Part shown: piece by piece, positions 48,117-58,019 of the stretch | Position numbering within the stretch: position 1 is the first letter of the stretch | How the letters are laid out: each line of letters starts with the position of its first letter | NCBI GenBank assembly: GCA_037974335.1 | Contig: CM075760.1 | Span: 44,272,103 to 44,336,102 of the forward strand | Length of the DNA stretch: 64,000 bases | Reading direction: 5' to 3' | Origin: Prionace glauca | Lineage: Eukaryota > Chordata > Chondrichthyes > Carcharhiniformes > Carcharhinidae | Notes under the pieces: model-generated | What the model was told of the DNA's origin: nothing | The model's database searches: none | The model's input: the letters and a program-made list of their open reading frames with translations, nothing else | Position numbers and translations under genes: made by a program

Positions 48117-49574
48117 CTATGAGTTGTGAACTCGCTGGTGTTTCTGCAGTCGGGATGACTGAGTGAATCCCGTCCCACACACGATGCAGGTGAATGGTCT
48201 CTCCCCAGTGTGAACTCGCTGCTGTTTCTGCAATCGGGATGACTGAGTGAATCCCTTCCCACACACGGTGCAGGTGAACGGTCTCTCCCCAGTGTGAACT
48301 CGCTGGTGTTTCTGCAGTCGGGATGACTGAGTGAATCCCTTCCCACACACGATGCAGGTGAACGGTCTCTCCCCAGTGTGAACTCGCTGGTGTTTCTGCA
48401 GTCGGGATGACTGAATGAATCCCTTCCAACACTGAAAGCAGGTGAACGGTCTCTCCCCAGTGTGAACTCGCTGGTGTTTCTGCAGTTGGGATGACTGAGT
48501 GAATCCATTCCCACACACGGTGCAGGTGAACGGTCTCTCCCCAGTGTGAACTCGCTGGTGTGTCCGCAGGGCAGATGATGATCTGAATCTCTTTGTGCAG
48601 TGAGAGCAGCTGAACGGTCTCTCCTCAGTGTGAATGCGCTGGTGGGACATCATTAGCTGAGAGCTTTTGAAATCCCTCCCACAGTCAGAGCATTTAAAGG
48701 GTCTCTCCTGGGTGTGAGTGACACTATGCCTCTGCAAGTAGGGCAACTGACTGAAACCTTTCCCACATACAGAACAAGTGAACGGCCTCTCCCCAGTGTG
48801 AACTAACTGGTGACTCCGCAGACCTGATGCCACACTGAATCCTTTCCCACACACACAGCAAGTGAACGGCCTCTCCCCAGTATGAACTCGCTGATGGCTC
48901 TGCAAATCAATTAACTGAGTGAATCCCTTCCCACACACAGAGCAGATGAAAGGTCTCTCCCCAGTGTGAAATCGGTGGTGTCTCTGCAGACTGGATAATC
49001 GAATGAATCCTTTCCCACACTCAGAGCAAGTGAATGGCCTCTCCCCAGTGTGAACTCACTGGTGTCTCTGTAAATCAATTATCTGAGTGTATCCCTTCCC
49101 ACATACAGAGCAGGTGAACGGCCTCTCCCCGGAGTGACTGCACCGATGAATTTCCAGCTGAGATGGAAAACTGAATCCTTTCCCACAGTCCCTACATTTC
49201 CACTGTTTCTCCATGGTGCAGGTGTCCTTGTAACCCTCCAGGTTAAACAATCAGTTAAATCTCACACAGAATATGGGTACAGTCTCTCCCCGCTGTGAAT
49301 GGCGTGATGTTTTTTTCAAGTTGTGTAGCTGGTTAAAGTTCTTTCTGTACTCAGTGCACTAGAACGCTCTCACTCAGCTGTGTGCGTGTCTCGCTGCTTT
49401 TTCAGTCACACTGATGCTTAAAATCTCTTTAAACAGATAGAATGGAGAAACCTTTCTCCTTCTAGATTCAAAAGTCGATGATATTGAGGTCCCGACGAAT
49501 TGAGTGACTCTTTCAGATGTTGATGTGATGTTTGGTTTGAGATTTCTGGCTGTAAATCCTCACCTTCTGATATC
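48117..49574 (-). pseudogene. C2H2 poly-zinc-finger gene with one in-frame stop
   Basis: The exon begins at 49574 after TTTGTTTTACAG. The frame opens [20 protein letters not shown] (49250) and stays in one frame to 48117 except for TGA at 49058-49056, where CGA of the HQR spacer is expected. After that stop, eleven more fingers are open. Contents include the SVCGKGF / SDCGRDFK / SHCTKRF triad and then five nearly identical fingers with QSS[RQ]LQK helices at the C-terminal end. The normal end of the family (VH plus one residue) has been replaced: HNS and a TAG come from the junction with the LINE at 48116. One zinc ligand is changed (QKQQRVH for QKHQRVH). Promoter is module 5, donor GTGAGT 50559-50554. 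Only one nonsense change, so the copy is young or polymorphic. Confidence 0.87.
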
Positions 49575-50108
49575 CTGTAAAACAAATTTACAAAAGTCAA
49601 CAGTGTCATGACAGAAATTTGGAACAGACAATTCTAGTGTCCATGGCACATTCTTTCCTGTCTCATTCTCCAAAAGCTGTAAATCTCCATCCCACACACT
49701 CTCCCTCCATTCTCACTCTGCTGTATCTAATATTCACCCTCCCAATTCTCCTGAAGGTGCTGGTTGAGGCTGATTGACAGATTCATGCTCACTGCTTCCT
49801 GTCCTGGACACAGAGCTGAAAATCTTCATGCAGGCTACCAAACAGATATCTATAAATTGGATAAAAGTGTAATATACAGGACATTACTTGAGTAGTGGTA
49901 CAGCAGGGATTTGAGGATCTAAGGTAGGGGGGGCACAAGGTCTGGAGCTCACTAACTATGAGGATGGTGGATCAGAAGTTGTTCAATCATTCCAAAATGA
50001 AATTGTGTTGGCACTTGAGGGAAATAAAACTTACAGAGGAATGTTGATAGAGAGATAGAAAAAAACTGATTGGTTTGTTCTACAGAGAATCAATCTGCAG
50101 TCTATAAG
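49575..50108 (-). other. Intron of the 48117 gene
   Basis: 49620-49830 is the shared intron block (CCCACACACTCTCCCTCCAT, TTCCTGTCCTGGACACAG), with the latter forming the uninterrupted version of the Penelope target site. 49930-50045 holds a plus-strand LINE piece. Confidence 0.6.
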
Positions 50109-50230
50109 ATGATGTAGAGATGTTGGCATTGGACTGGGGTGGCACACAACATCAGGAAGGAGCAGCGCTCCGAATGCTCGTACTATCAAATAAACCTGTT
50201 GAACTTTAATCTGTAGTTGTGAGACTTCTT
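50109..50230. mobile_element. Penelope-like element end, partly inverted
   Basis: GATGTAGAGATGTTGGCATT at the left and ATCAAATAAACCTGTTGAAC with GTGAGACTTCTTACTG at the right; the two ends face each other around a GGAGCAGCGCTCC centre. Confidence 0.65.
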
Positions 50231-50242
50231 ACTGTCTATAAG

Positions 50243-50438
50243 AAGTATAGGTTAGGTTGTTTGGCCATGCTCAATTGCCACTTAGTGTCCCAGGATGTGT
50301 GGATTGGAGGGGGGATTATTGGGGTAAATCCCTCATACTATAGGGAGTGGGCCTGGGAAGAATACCCTGTTGGACAGTCAGTGCAAACTTGATGGACTGA
50401 AAGGCCTCCTTCTGCACTGTAGGAATTCTATGACTCGA
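50243..50438 (+). repeat. SINE 3' half
   Basis: GGTTAGGTTGTTTGGCCATG, AATTGCCACTTAGTGTCCC and GGCCTCCTTCTGCACTGTAG. Confidence 0.7.
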
Positions 50439-50553
50439 GTTACCCAATAGACTCCTGTGCTGCAATGACTTTATCACTGGAATCTAGCTACAGTAATATG
50501 TAACAAAACTAGAAACAATAAGAAATGGAAAGGGGGGTAAAAGAAAGTGTTTT

Positions 50554-51130
50554 ACTCACAGATGGTGGCGACAGGGGGATGGTTGCATCTGCCTGAAGCT
50601 CAATTTTCATTCACACAAAACCCGCGCTGTGATTGGCTGGAGGATCAGAGTCCATCCGGTCCTCCAACTCTTCCTATTGGTCAATAGATCCGCGTGACGG
50701 TCAGGGGGTGGGATCACCGCCGCGCGGACCCGGGAGCCCCGCCCTCACCCAGTATTCCCCTCCCCCTCCCGGGAGCCCCGCCCCTACCCATTGTTCCCCC
50801 TGCCTCTCCTCGAGCCAAGGTTTCCAGATAAACGGCTGGCGGCTCCGGCCAGAGCGAGAAGCCGCTCGGTGATTTCCCCTCCCCCCGGCCCAGGACAGAG
50901 CATGTCCAAGAGACGGGAGCAGCTGCGCATGTGCGGGGAGCGCCCACCCCATGGCCGTCATACTGAGATATTGACCAATGAAAAGAGTTGGATGACCGGA
51001 AGGAGTCTTGTCCTCCAGCCAATCATTTCCTCCATTGTCTGAATGCGGAAGTTGGCCGATCAGCTTGAGGCTAAAACTTCCTCCTCTGTGCAACATCTGG
51101 GAGGAAATCCAAAGGTGTTCTTTCATCATG
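50554..51130. promoter_or_regulatory. Promoter module 5, between divergent finger genes
   Basis: Inverted CCAAT at 50632-50636 and 50676-50680, GC boxes, CGGCTTCTCGCTCTGGCC-type block (inverted here, near 50850), a GCGCATGTGCG site near 50925 and a plus-strand CCAATCATTTCC near 51018. Minus-strand donor GTGAGT at 50559-50554. The right side ends with CAACATCTGGGAGGAAATCC, the first-exon sequence of the plus-strand gene type. Confidence 0.78.
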
Positions 51131-51269
51131 TGAAGGGCAGGAGGTGACCAGAGAAAGAATAGGGTACATTAGGGAGCAATGTGGTCATTTGTACGTGGAG
51201 GTGGGAGACATTGGTGGGGTTTTAAATTAATACCTTGTATCTGTATTCATTGTGGGGAGGGTGATGTAG

Positions 51270-51660
51270 TTATAGAAAGCACACAACACCAGGATAAACT
51301 CCAATAGGTTTATTTGGAATCACGAGCTTTTGGTTCCTTGTTTGAGACTGCACCTTCATCAAGTGAGTCGTTTAGATACCAGGGAGCAGCTTTGTGATTT
51401 CAACAACTTAACATCAAGAGAGAGGAGGTATTAACGGTTTTAACTGGGCCTAAAATTATATAAATCCCTAGCTCCAGATGAGGTGTATCCCAGGCTGCTG
51501 TGGGAGGCAGGAGATTGCAGCGACTCTGACAACAATTTTCAAATCTTCTTTGGCCACAGGAAAGGTCGTACGACACCAGGTTAAAGTCCAACAGGTTTAT
51601 TTGGTAGCACAAGCCAGTAGCTTTCGGAGTATTGCACCTTCATCAGATGAGTGAGAGTTC
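51270..51660 (-). mobile_element. Two Penelope-like ends with a LINE scrap between
   Basis: 51275-51365: ACAACACCAGGATAAACTCC, GCACCTTCATCAAGTGAG. 51440-51545: RT-type GATGAGGTGTATCCCAGGCT. 51565-51655: CGACACCAGGTTAAAGTCCA, TAGCTTTCGGAGTATTGCAC. These occupy the place where the intron end and acceptor of the next gene should be. Confidence 0.65.
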
Positions 51661-52930
51661 ATTAGGGTGAGTTGTGAGTTGTTGGGGGCGACACTATACC
51701 CGTGTTCTGTGTGAGATTTAACTGACTGTTTAACCTAGACAATCACAAGGAAATCCACACCATGGAGAAACCGTGGAAATGTGGCGACTGTGAGAAGCAA
51801 TTCAGAGCTCCATGTGATTTGGAAATTCATCGACGCAGTCACACTGGGGAGAGGCCATTCACCTGCTCGGTGTGTGGGAAGGGATTCAGTCAGTTGTCCA
51901 ACCTGCTGAATCACAAATTGACTCATACCAAGAAGAGCCCCTTTAAATGCTCTGATTGTGGGAGTGGATTCAAAAGCTCTGGTGAACTGGTGTCCCACCA
52001 ACGCATTCACACTGAGGAGAGACCGTTTAGTTGCTCTCACTGCACAAAGCGATTTAAATGGTCATCCAACCTGCGGACACACCAGCGAGTTCACACTGGG
52101 GAGAAACCATTCACCTGCTCTCAATGTGGGAAGAGATTCAGTCATTCATCCACCCTGCAGACACACCAGCAGGTTCACACTGGGAAGAGGCCATTCACCT
52201 GCTCTGCATGTGAAAAGGATTTCACTCGGTTATCATACCTGCGGACACACCAGCGAGTTCACACTGGGGAGATGCCATTCACCTGCTGTCAGTGTGGGAA
52301 GGGATTTGTTGCATTACCCAGCCTGCAGAGACACCAGCGAGTTCACACTGGGGAGAAACCATTCATCTGCTCTGAGTGTGGGGAGGGATTCACTCAGTTA
52401 TCCAACCTGCAGACACATCGGCGAGTTCACACAGGGGAGAAACCATTTACCTGCTCTCAGTGTGAGAAGGGATTCACTCAATTGTCCAGCCTGCAAACAC
52501 ACCAGCGAATTCACACTGGGGAGAGGCCGTTCACCTGCTCTCAGTGTGGGAAGGGATTCACTGACTCATCCGGCCTGCGGAGACACCAGCGAGTTCACAC
52601 TGGGGAGAGGCCATTCACCTGCTCTCAGTGTGGAAAAGGATTTAGAGTTTCATCCCAGCTCCTGAAACACCAACAAGTTCACGAGTGATTCCAGGGGTTG
52701 GATTCTGCAGTTATTGTTTCTGCTCTCAATTACATCCAGAACTGGATTTTGTTCATTTTCGCAGTTGGTCAATGAGGAGGGTCTGAGGGTTTCTTTCTGC
52801 TGGACTGGCCGGTCTCACAACTTTGCCTCCAGTGGGCTGATGCTCTTTGAGCGTTGTTTCAATAACCTGGTTTCAAATTTCACAAGGATCACAGAGTGAC
52901 AGCGCGTTAGGAAGTTCAGAGATATTTAGT
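51661..52930 (+). CDS. C2H2 zinc-finger protein, 11 fingers, intact
   Basis: The coding region 51762-52688 (308 residues) starts [20 protein letters not shown] and ends LLKHQQVHE. Eleven complete C2H2 fingers with no lesion. Finger 2-4 form the triad CGKGF / [12 protein letters not shown] / CSHCTKRFK; later fingers have SQCGKGF cores. All ligands are present. The upstream fossil-finger block is short (51690-51755) and the acceptor TTTTACAG found in all sister genes is not seen: Penelope and LINE pieces replace it. Transcription could start in promoter module 5, but the exon junction is unclear. The 3' block 52690-52930 is typical. Presumed sequence-specific nuclear DNA binder, target unknown. 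Confidence 0.9.
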
Positions 52931-53700
52931 CAGCATTTCTGTTTGAAACCCTTCAAATGTCCATCTAATTTTCTTTGTCATTGTTTATTGTCTCCACTTC
53001 TTCTACTCTCATGGGTAGTGAGTTCCAGGTCAATACCATTCACTGCATCAAAATATTCTTCGTCACATCCCCCTTTACATGTCTGATCCAAAACCTTAAA
53101 TCTGTGTCCCCCTCATCCTTGTCCCATCAGCAAATGGGAACAACTTTTCTTTGTCCACCTTATCTAAACCTGTCAGAATCCTGTCCACCTCTATCAAATC
53201 TCCCCTCAACCTCCTTTGCTCCAAGGGGAACAACTCCAGCCTGACATTGACAATAAAGAACAAACTAACAGAATATGTTAATGCCTGAAATCAAATGTTG
53301 AATTTATGTTTTAAAGATATTGAGAATATATTGTCCTGGACAATGAAGGAATTGAGATATCTCAGGTAAACAAACACAAAAAGAGGCTGGAATCTGAAAC
53401 AAAAACAGAAAATGGTGGAAAATCTCAGCAAGTCTGACGCATCTGTGGAGAGAGATGAGAGCCAACATTTCGAGTTTTCTCGACTGCTGAGACTTTATGC
53501 ACTTATTTTATAATTGAGGATTTATATAGGAACAAGTTAAATGTGGAAATTTTAAGCCTGGAGGAATTTGGAATAACTGAAAATTTTATCATGATGTCAC
53601 CTCAACCCCAGATAAAGAACAAAGATTTTGCAAGTGGTAATGTGTTTGGGATTTTAAAGCAATAAAGACTAGATATTGCCTATAAAATCAGGCCCAGGAA
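52931..53700. other. Duplicated 3' flank
   Basis: 52960-53230 is a minus-strand CR1-type end in the same place as at 40690-41000. 53395-53500 is the inverted copy of the 41860-42005 repeat. 53510-53640 aligns with 42400-42545. Confidence 0.65.
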
Positions 53701-54894
53701 ATTGGCTTAAAAAAGGTTGTTATAATGAAGGATCTTGTATCTTACTGTACACAAGGATTTTTGAGCTTGTAGTGCTCTCACTTTAAGAAGCTATAGCTGC
53801 AGGAGAGAATGCTGAGGATTCATTGTTTGAAATTTACAAGCTGTGAGAACCTGTGTGTTTTGTTTGTTTTGTGTGGATGTTTGTAGATGTGTTTTATTAC
53901 TGTTTTGGACTACATTTGTTAAGATTCTGGGGAATTAACCTCACCTTGTGTCTTTAGTTAAAGGCATTTCTGGAAGTATAAAAACAGAACCACAAAAGTG
54001 AGTAATGTTTCTGGTTATTGTTGTTGTGAAGAACATGCTAAGTTTCTCTGCTTGTGTATGTGATATTTGTGAATTGCTTCAAGCTTTGAGGTTTTCTGTC
54101 TGTGATTTAAATCAAAGCTTTTTTTAAAAGTGTAATTAATAAAACTTATTTTTCACGATATATTTACTGACCAGAGACATGATTCCAGGATATTTTACTA
54201 AACCTGCAGGAATTTTAATTCACACACAATTCATACATGAGAATGATGGTTTTAATTTGTCTTGGTTATTTAAAATTTGGGAGATGTGAAATGATTCTGA
54301 CCAATCCTGTGTTGGATTGACCTTGGGTTAAATTTCCTGTCAGGTCCAAAGATTTATTCCTGATGCAATTGACACAATGGAAAGGAAAATTTTAGGATTG
54401 GATACTGAAAGAAAAAGTTTAAAATGTGAGATTATTAAATAGAAATGATTCCCAGACTGTGTGATCATTAGATTAAAACAATGGAAGGGTGCTGATGTCC
54501 ATTTGAGAACTTTTAATCCACCCCTTTTCAAACTAAGGGAGTCTGTGTACCAAAGAAAGCCCAAGGATGGTAGATAAGAGGGTCTGGAAAACTTCATGAT
54601 GGGAGCACCTATCTGTTCATGAGATGACACAAAACCCCATAATGCCCAGATACTAATTTCATTGGATATACAATTAATGTAATCTATAACCATTCTGATT
54701 GGATTGTGTCCAGCTGGGATGGGCTCAGTAACTACATAAGAATTGATGATTTTCTTTGTTGGTTGGAGTTGCACATGGTCAGTCCCTGTAGCTTCTCCCT
54801 GCTGGCGTAACTCAATAAACTGTTTATCGATTGAATCATGCTTGAGCATTGAATGGTTCTTCTGCGTTCATTCCCCTCCAACACACTGGGTACA
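53701..54894. repeat. Unassigned repeat-like stretch
   Basis: AT-rich, no gene. 54780-54894 (AACTCAATAAACTGTTTATC, AACACACTGGGTACATTACC) is shared with 42550-42650, so it is the end of a dispersed element of unknown type, possibly LTR-derived. Confidence 0.4.
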
Positions 54895-56095
54895 TTACCA
54901 CTTCATCCTTGGGAGTGGCCTGATAGGCCGTGGTCCAGACTATAGGTGGGCTTTGGGGGGGTGCCTTTCACGAATCATGTGTTTGGTCGTTGTAAATGTG
55001 CATTCAAAATGGTTGGAAGCACAGATCATGAGGAATATTACATCTCCTGTGACAATAGAGAAGCTCTGTCAAATTTTCACAAGCCCTGGGTTAGCAGATC
55101 CGCTTGTTTCAGATAACGACACTCTGTTTACAAGTGAGATGTTTCAGGAATTCATGTAAAGGAATGGTATACGCCATGTGTGTGCTGCACCGTTTCATCT
55201 GGCTACAAATGGTCCAGCAGAAAGTGCTGTTCACACTCTGAAGGAGGGATTGAGAAGAATGGAAAGCGATACTTTAAGAACAAGCTCTCAAGATTTTTGT
55301 TTGCTTCGTATCACACCACAATCCACAACCGAACTCTCTCCTATTATTTTTAGGTAGAGGGCTGAATTCTCATCTGGATCAGCTTCATCCAGATCTCAGA
55401 GCAAAAGTGAGTAGGAGACAAGAGAAGTAGAAGGGGAGTCACGACTACCGCACCAAAGAGAGGCAGTTCAAACCGGGCGATCGGGTTTACATCAGAAACT
55501 TTAGGAGTAACCAAAGGTGGTTACCGGGAATAATTTTAAACCAAAGTGGTCCAGTATCTTGGATGGTGAAACAGTAAAACGGACGAGTTATTCACAGACA
55601 CCAAGACCATATTCACTTGTGGTGTGACCCCGAGTCAGGAACAGTTTCAGAGTCAGCAATCATTACTGAGAACACGGCAGAGGGTCATGCTGCTGTGGAT
55701 GTGCACCAGGAAATGGTTCCAGCTTTGCCAGTTGACTCTGCTGTGGGAGTGGAAGAGGAACATTCATGTACAGATTCTCAAATTACCCCTTCACCTCCCA
55801 TTCCAGAAACACCATTACAAGATTTACCAGTGATATTGTACAGGTCACAATGAATCACAAAGCTCCTGACAGACTTCCGTGTGTTAAAGACATTACTTTG
55901 TTGTATTTCTGTCCTGATGGGGGATTGAAATTTAAGGGGAGAAGTGTTATAGAGTGTTCTTCTCAACCCTCTCCGTTCTGAGCACGTGTAGGCTTTGGGA
56001 AGGGTATCATCTGCAAGTTCAGGCTGGTTCCGGTGCTCCTGTTTTCTTTGTTTACTGCTGTTTTTTAAAACTTTGTTATTTATTTATATAAAGAT
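54895..56095 (+). mobile_element. Ty3/Gypsy-type LTR retrotransposon remnant
   Basis: A fossil. It carries part of an integrase core (VVVNVHSKWLEAQIM, TIEKLCQIFTSPG, LVSDNDTLFTSEMF) typical of vertebrate Ty3/Gypsy elements, then downstream polyprotein sequence, a polypurine tract (TTTAAGGGGAGAAG, 55931-55944) and what looks like the start of the 3' LTR at 55945 (TGTTATAGAG). Gag, protease, reverse transcriptase and the 5' LTR are not seen. It is broken, with several breaks, and moderately old. Confidence 0.75.
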
Positions 56096-56377
56096 CTGCT
56101 GCTTTTAACAATACATTCGACTACCTTATTTGTGGACTGAAGTTCCCACAATTGTAAAGCAGCCAGATTAGTTAAATAGACAGCTTGAATTGTAAGACAA
56201 TTAAAGAATAAATGATTCATTAATACAGTTGTTAGAAAGGTTAGAATGTAAATTTGAACATAAAAGTTTTTAACTTTTAGAATTATAAACAGAGTAAGAA
56301 TGGTTAAAATGCTATGGGAATTATAAGATATTGCCTTCTGACAGCAACAGAATAGAAAAAACATAAGACTTGTTAGG
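56096..56377. other. No recognisable feature
   Basis: AT-rich; may include the rest of the LTR, whose right border I cannot set. Confidence 0.3.
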
Positions 56378-56600
56378 GTGGCCCAGTGGCACATTGGTTA
56401 GCATTGCTGCTTCACAGTGTCAGGGACCTGGGTTTGATTCCCAGCTTGGGTGAATCTGTGAACTTTGCACATTGTTCCTGTGACTGCTGGTCTTCTTCTG
56501 GCTCTGATTTCCTTCCACAGACCAAAAGATGTGCTGGTTAGGTGCAGTGACCATGCTGTATTCTCCATCAGTGTACCTGAACAGATACCAGAGTGCAGCG
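56378..56600 (+). repeat. tRNA-derived SINE (HE1-like), tail lost
   Basis: GTGGCACATTGGTTAGCATT, GGGTTTGATTCCCAGC, CTGTGAACTTTGCACATTGT and CAAAAGATGTGCTGGTTAGG. Confidence 0.7.
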
Positions 56601-56609
56601 ACTAGGGGA

Positions 56610-56913
56610 TTTTCCCAGGAACTTCATGTATTAGTGTCACAAGTTGGCTTACATTAATATTGCAATGAAGTTACTCTGAAAATCCCCAAGTCACTACACT
56701 CAGGAGCCTGTTCGGGTACACTGAGGGAGAATTTAGCATGGCCAATGCATCTAACCAGCATGACTTTTGGACGTAGGAGGAACTCGGAGCACCCGGAGGA
56801 AACCCACACAGACACAGGGAGAATGTGTAAAATCTGCAGACTGTGACCCAACTGGGAGTCAAACTCAGGTCCCTGGCTCTATGAGGCAGCAGTGGAAACC
56901 ATTGTGCCCTACG
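56610..56913 (-). repeat. tRNA-derived SINE (HE1-like)
   Basis: Minus strand runs from a head near 56913 (CACAATGGTTTCCACTGCTG) to the tail TTCATTGCAATATTAATGTA near 56640. Placed tail-to-tail with the plus-strand SINE at 56378. Confidence 0.75.
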
Positions 56914-56999
56914 GGGAAGTGTTGGGAGCTGTTGATTTTACAAGTTATCCATGTTTTTGAAGCCGTCATGTCCTGGTCTGAAAAGGATAGCGAGAAGTC

Positions 57000-57130
57000 T
57001 GTTCATAAGATCGTGGAACAGAATTAGGCCATTTGGCCCATCAAGTCTGCTCTGTCATTCGATCCTGGCCGATGTGCTCCTCATCCCCATGTTCCTGCCT
57101 TCTCCCCATAACATTTCATAAGTTCGTATG
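57000..57130 (-). repeat. CR1-type LINE 3' tail, old
   Basis: AGAATTAGGCCATTTGGCCC, AAGTCTGCTCTGTCATTC and TTCTCCCCATAAC. Confidence 0.6.
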
Positions 57131-57399
57131 TTCAATTGTTAAAGCTAAGCTTTCTCCTTTTACTGTTAATCGATACTTTCCTTTTTTATCTTTGACTTGT
57201 TACATTTTTAATGGTTAATAAACTTACTGAATTCACCATTTCAAGTATTCTTTCTAGCCATATGGTTAAGTCACTGGAACCTGGTGTGATTTACAGTTAT
57301 GGAGTTATTGTAAACAAGAGAATCCGATAAATCTTAGTTCAAATAAATCAACATTCTCACAAATGGAATGCTATCCTTTATTATGAGAGAAATTGAACA
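57131..57399. other. No recognisable feature
   Basis: AT-rich, no gene or repeat recognised. Confidence 0.35.
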
Positions 57400-57860
57400 T
57401 TGAAGTAAAGATATTATGCTTCAGTTATACAGGGCATTGCTGAGACTGCATCTTGAACACTGGGTGCAGTTTTTGTCTCTTATTAAACAAAGGATCATAG
57501 AATCCCTGCAGTACACCCAGAGGCCATTCTGCCCATTGAGTCTGTACCCAACATCATCCACCCAGGTCCTCTTCCCATAATCCCACACATTTATCCTGCT
57601 AATCCCCCTAACACAAATTTAGCATAGCCAATCAACCTAACCCACATACCTTTGGTCTTTGGGATGAAACCGGAGCACCTGGATGAAACCCACACAGACA
57701 TGGGGAGAATGTGCAAACTCCACACAGACAGTGACCTGGGCTGGAATTGAACCTGGATCCCTGGTGTTGTGATGCAGCAGTGCACTGTGCTGTCCCATTT
57801 TATAAACACCATGGAAGTAGTTCAGAGGAGGTTTACTAGATTGATTCTCAATCTTGTAGT
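57400..57860 (+). mobile_element. LINE fragment split by a SINE
   Basis: 57400-57490 reads LQLYRALLRLHLEHWVQFLS and 57800-57855 reads TMEVVQRRFTRLIL, which are consecutive in CR1-type RT. The SINE 57491-57797 (minus strand) lies between them. Confidence 0.75.
57491..57797 (-). repeat. tRNA-derived SINE (HE1-like), nested
   Basis: Minus strand: head TGGGACAGCACAGTGCACTG, AGGTTCAATTCCAGCCC, tail end CTGCAGGGATTCTATGATCC. Nested in a LINE. Confidence 0.75.
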
Positions 57861-57864
57861 GCAA

Positions 57865-57955
57865 AATATTAACTCTGTTTCTCTCTCCACAGATGCTGCT
57901 AGACCTGCTGCGTTTTTCCAGTTCTTTCTGTATTTATTTCAGATCTATCTGTAGT
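57865..57955 (+). repeat. Interspersed repeat Y fragment
   Basis: TCTCTCCACAGATGCTGCTA, GACCTGCTGCGTTTTTCCAG, shared with 41940-41990 and, inverted, 53410-53460. Confidence 0.55.
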
Positions 57956-58019
57956 GATAGGAAAAACATTATTTACTATCCAGGATAAAATAAATGTCCT
58001 TCATCAGCTTTTGTGTGTC

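Noticed and set aside
53701-54200. Solo LTR
   Set aside because: It begins near a TGTTATAATG and has an AATAAA, but no target-site duplication or second copy was seen.
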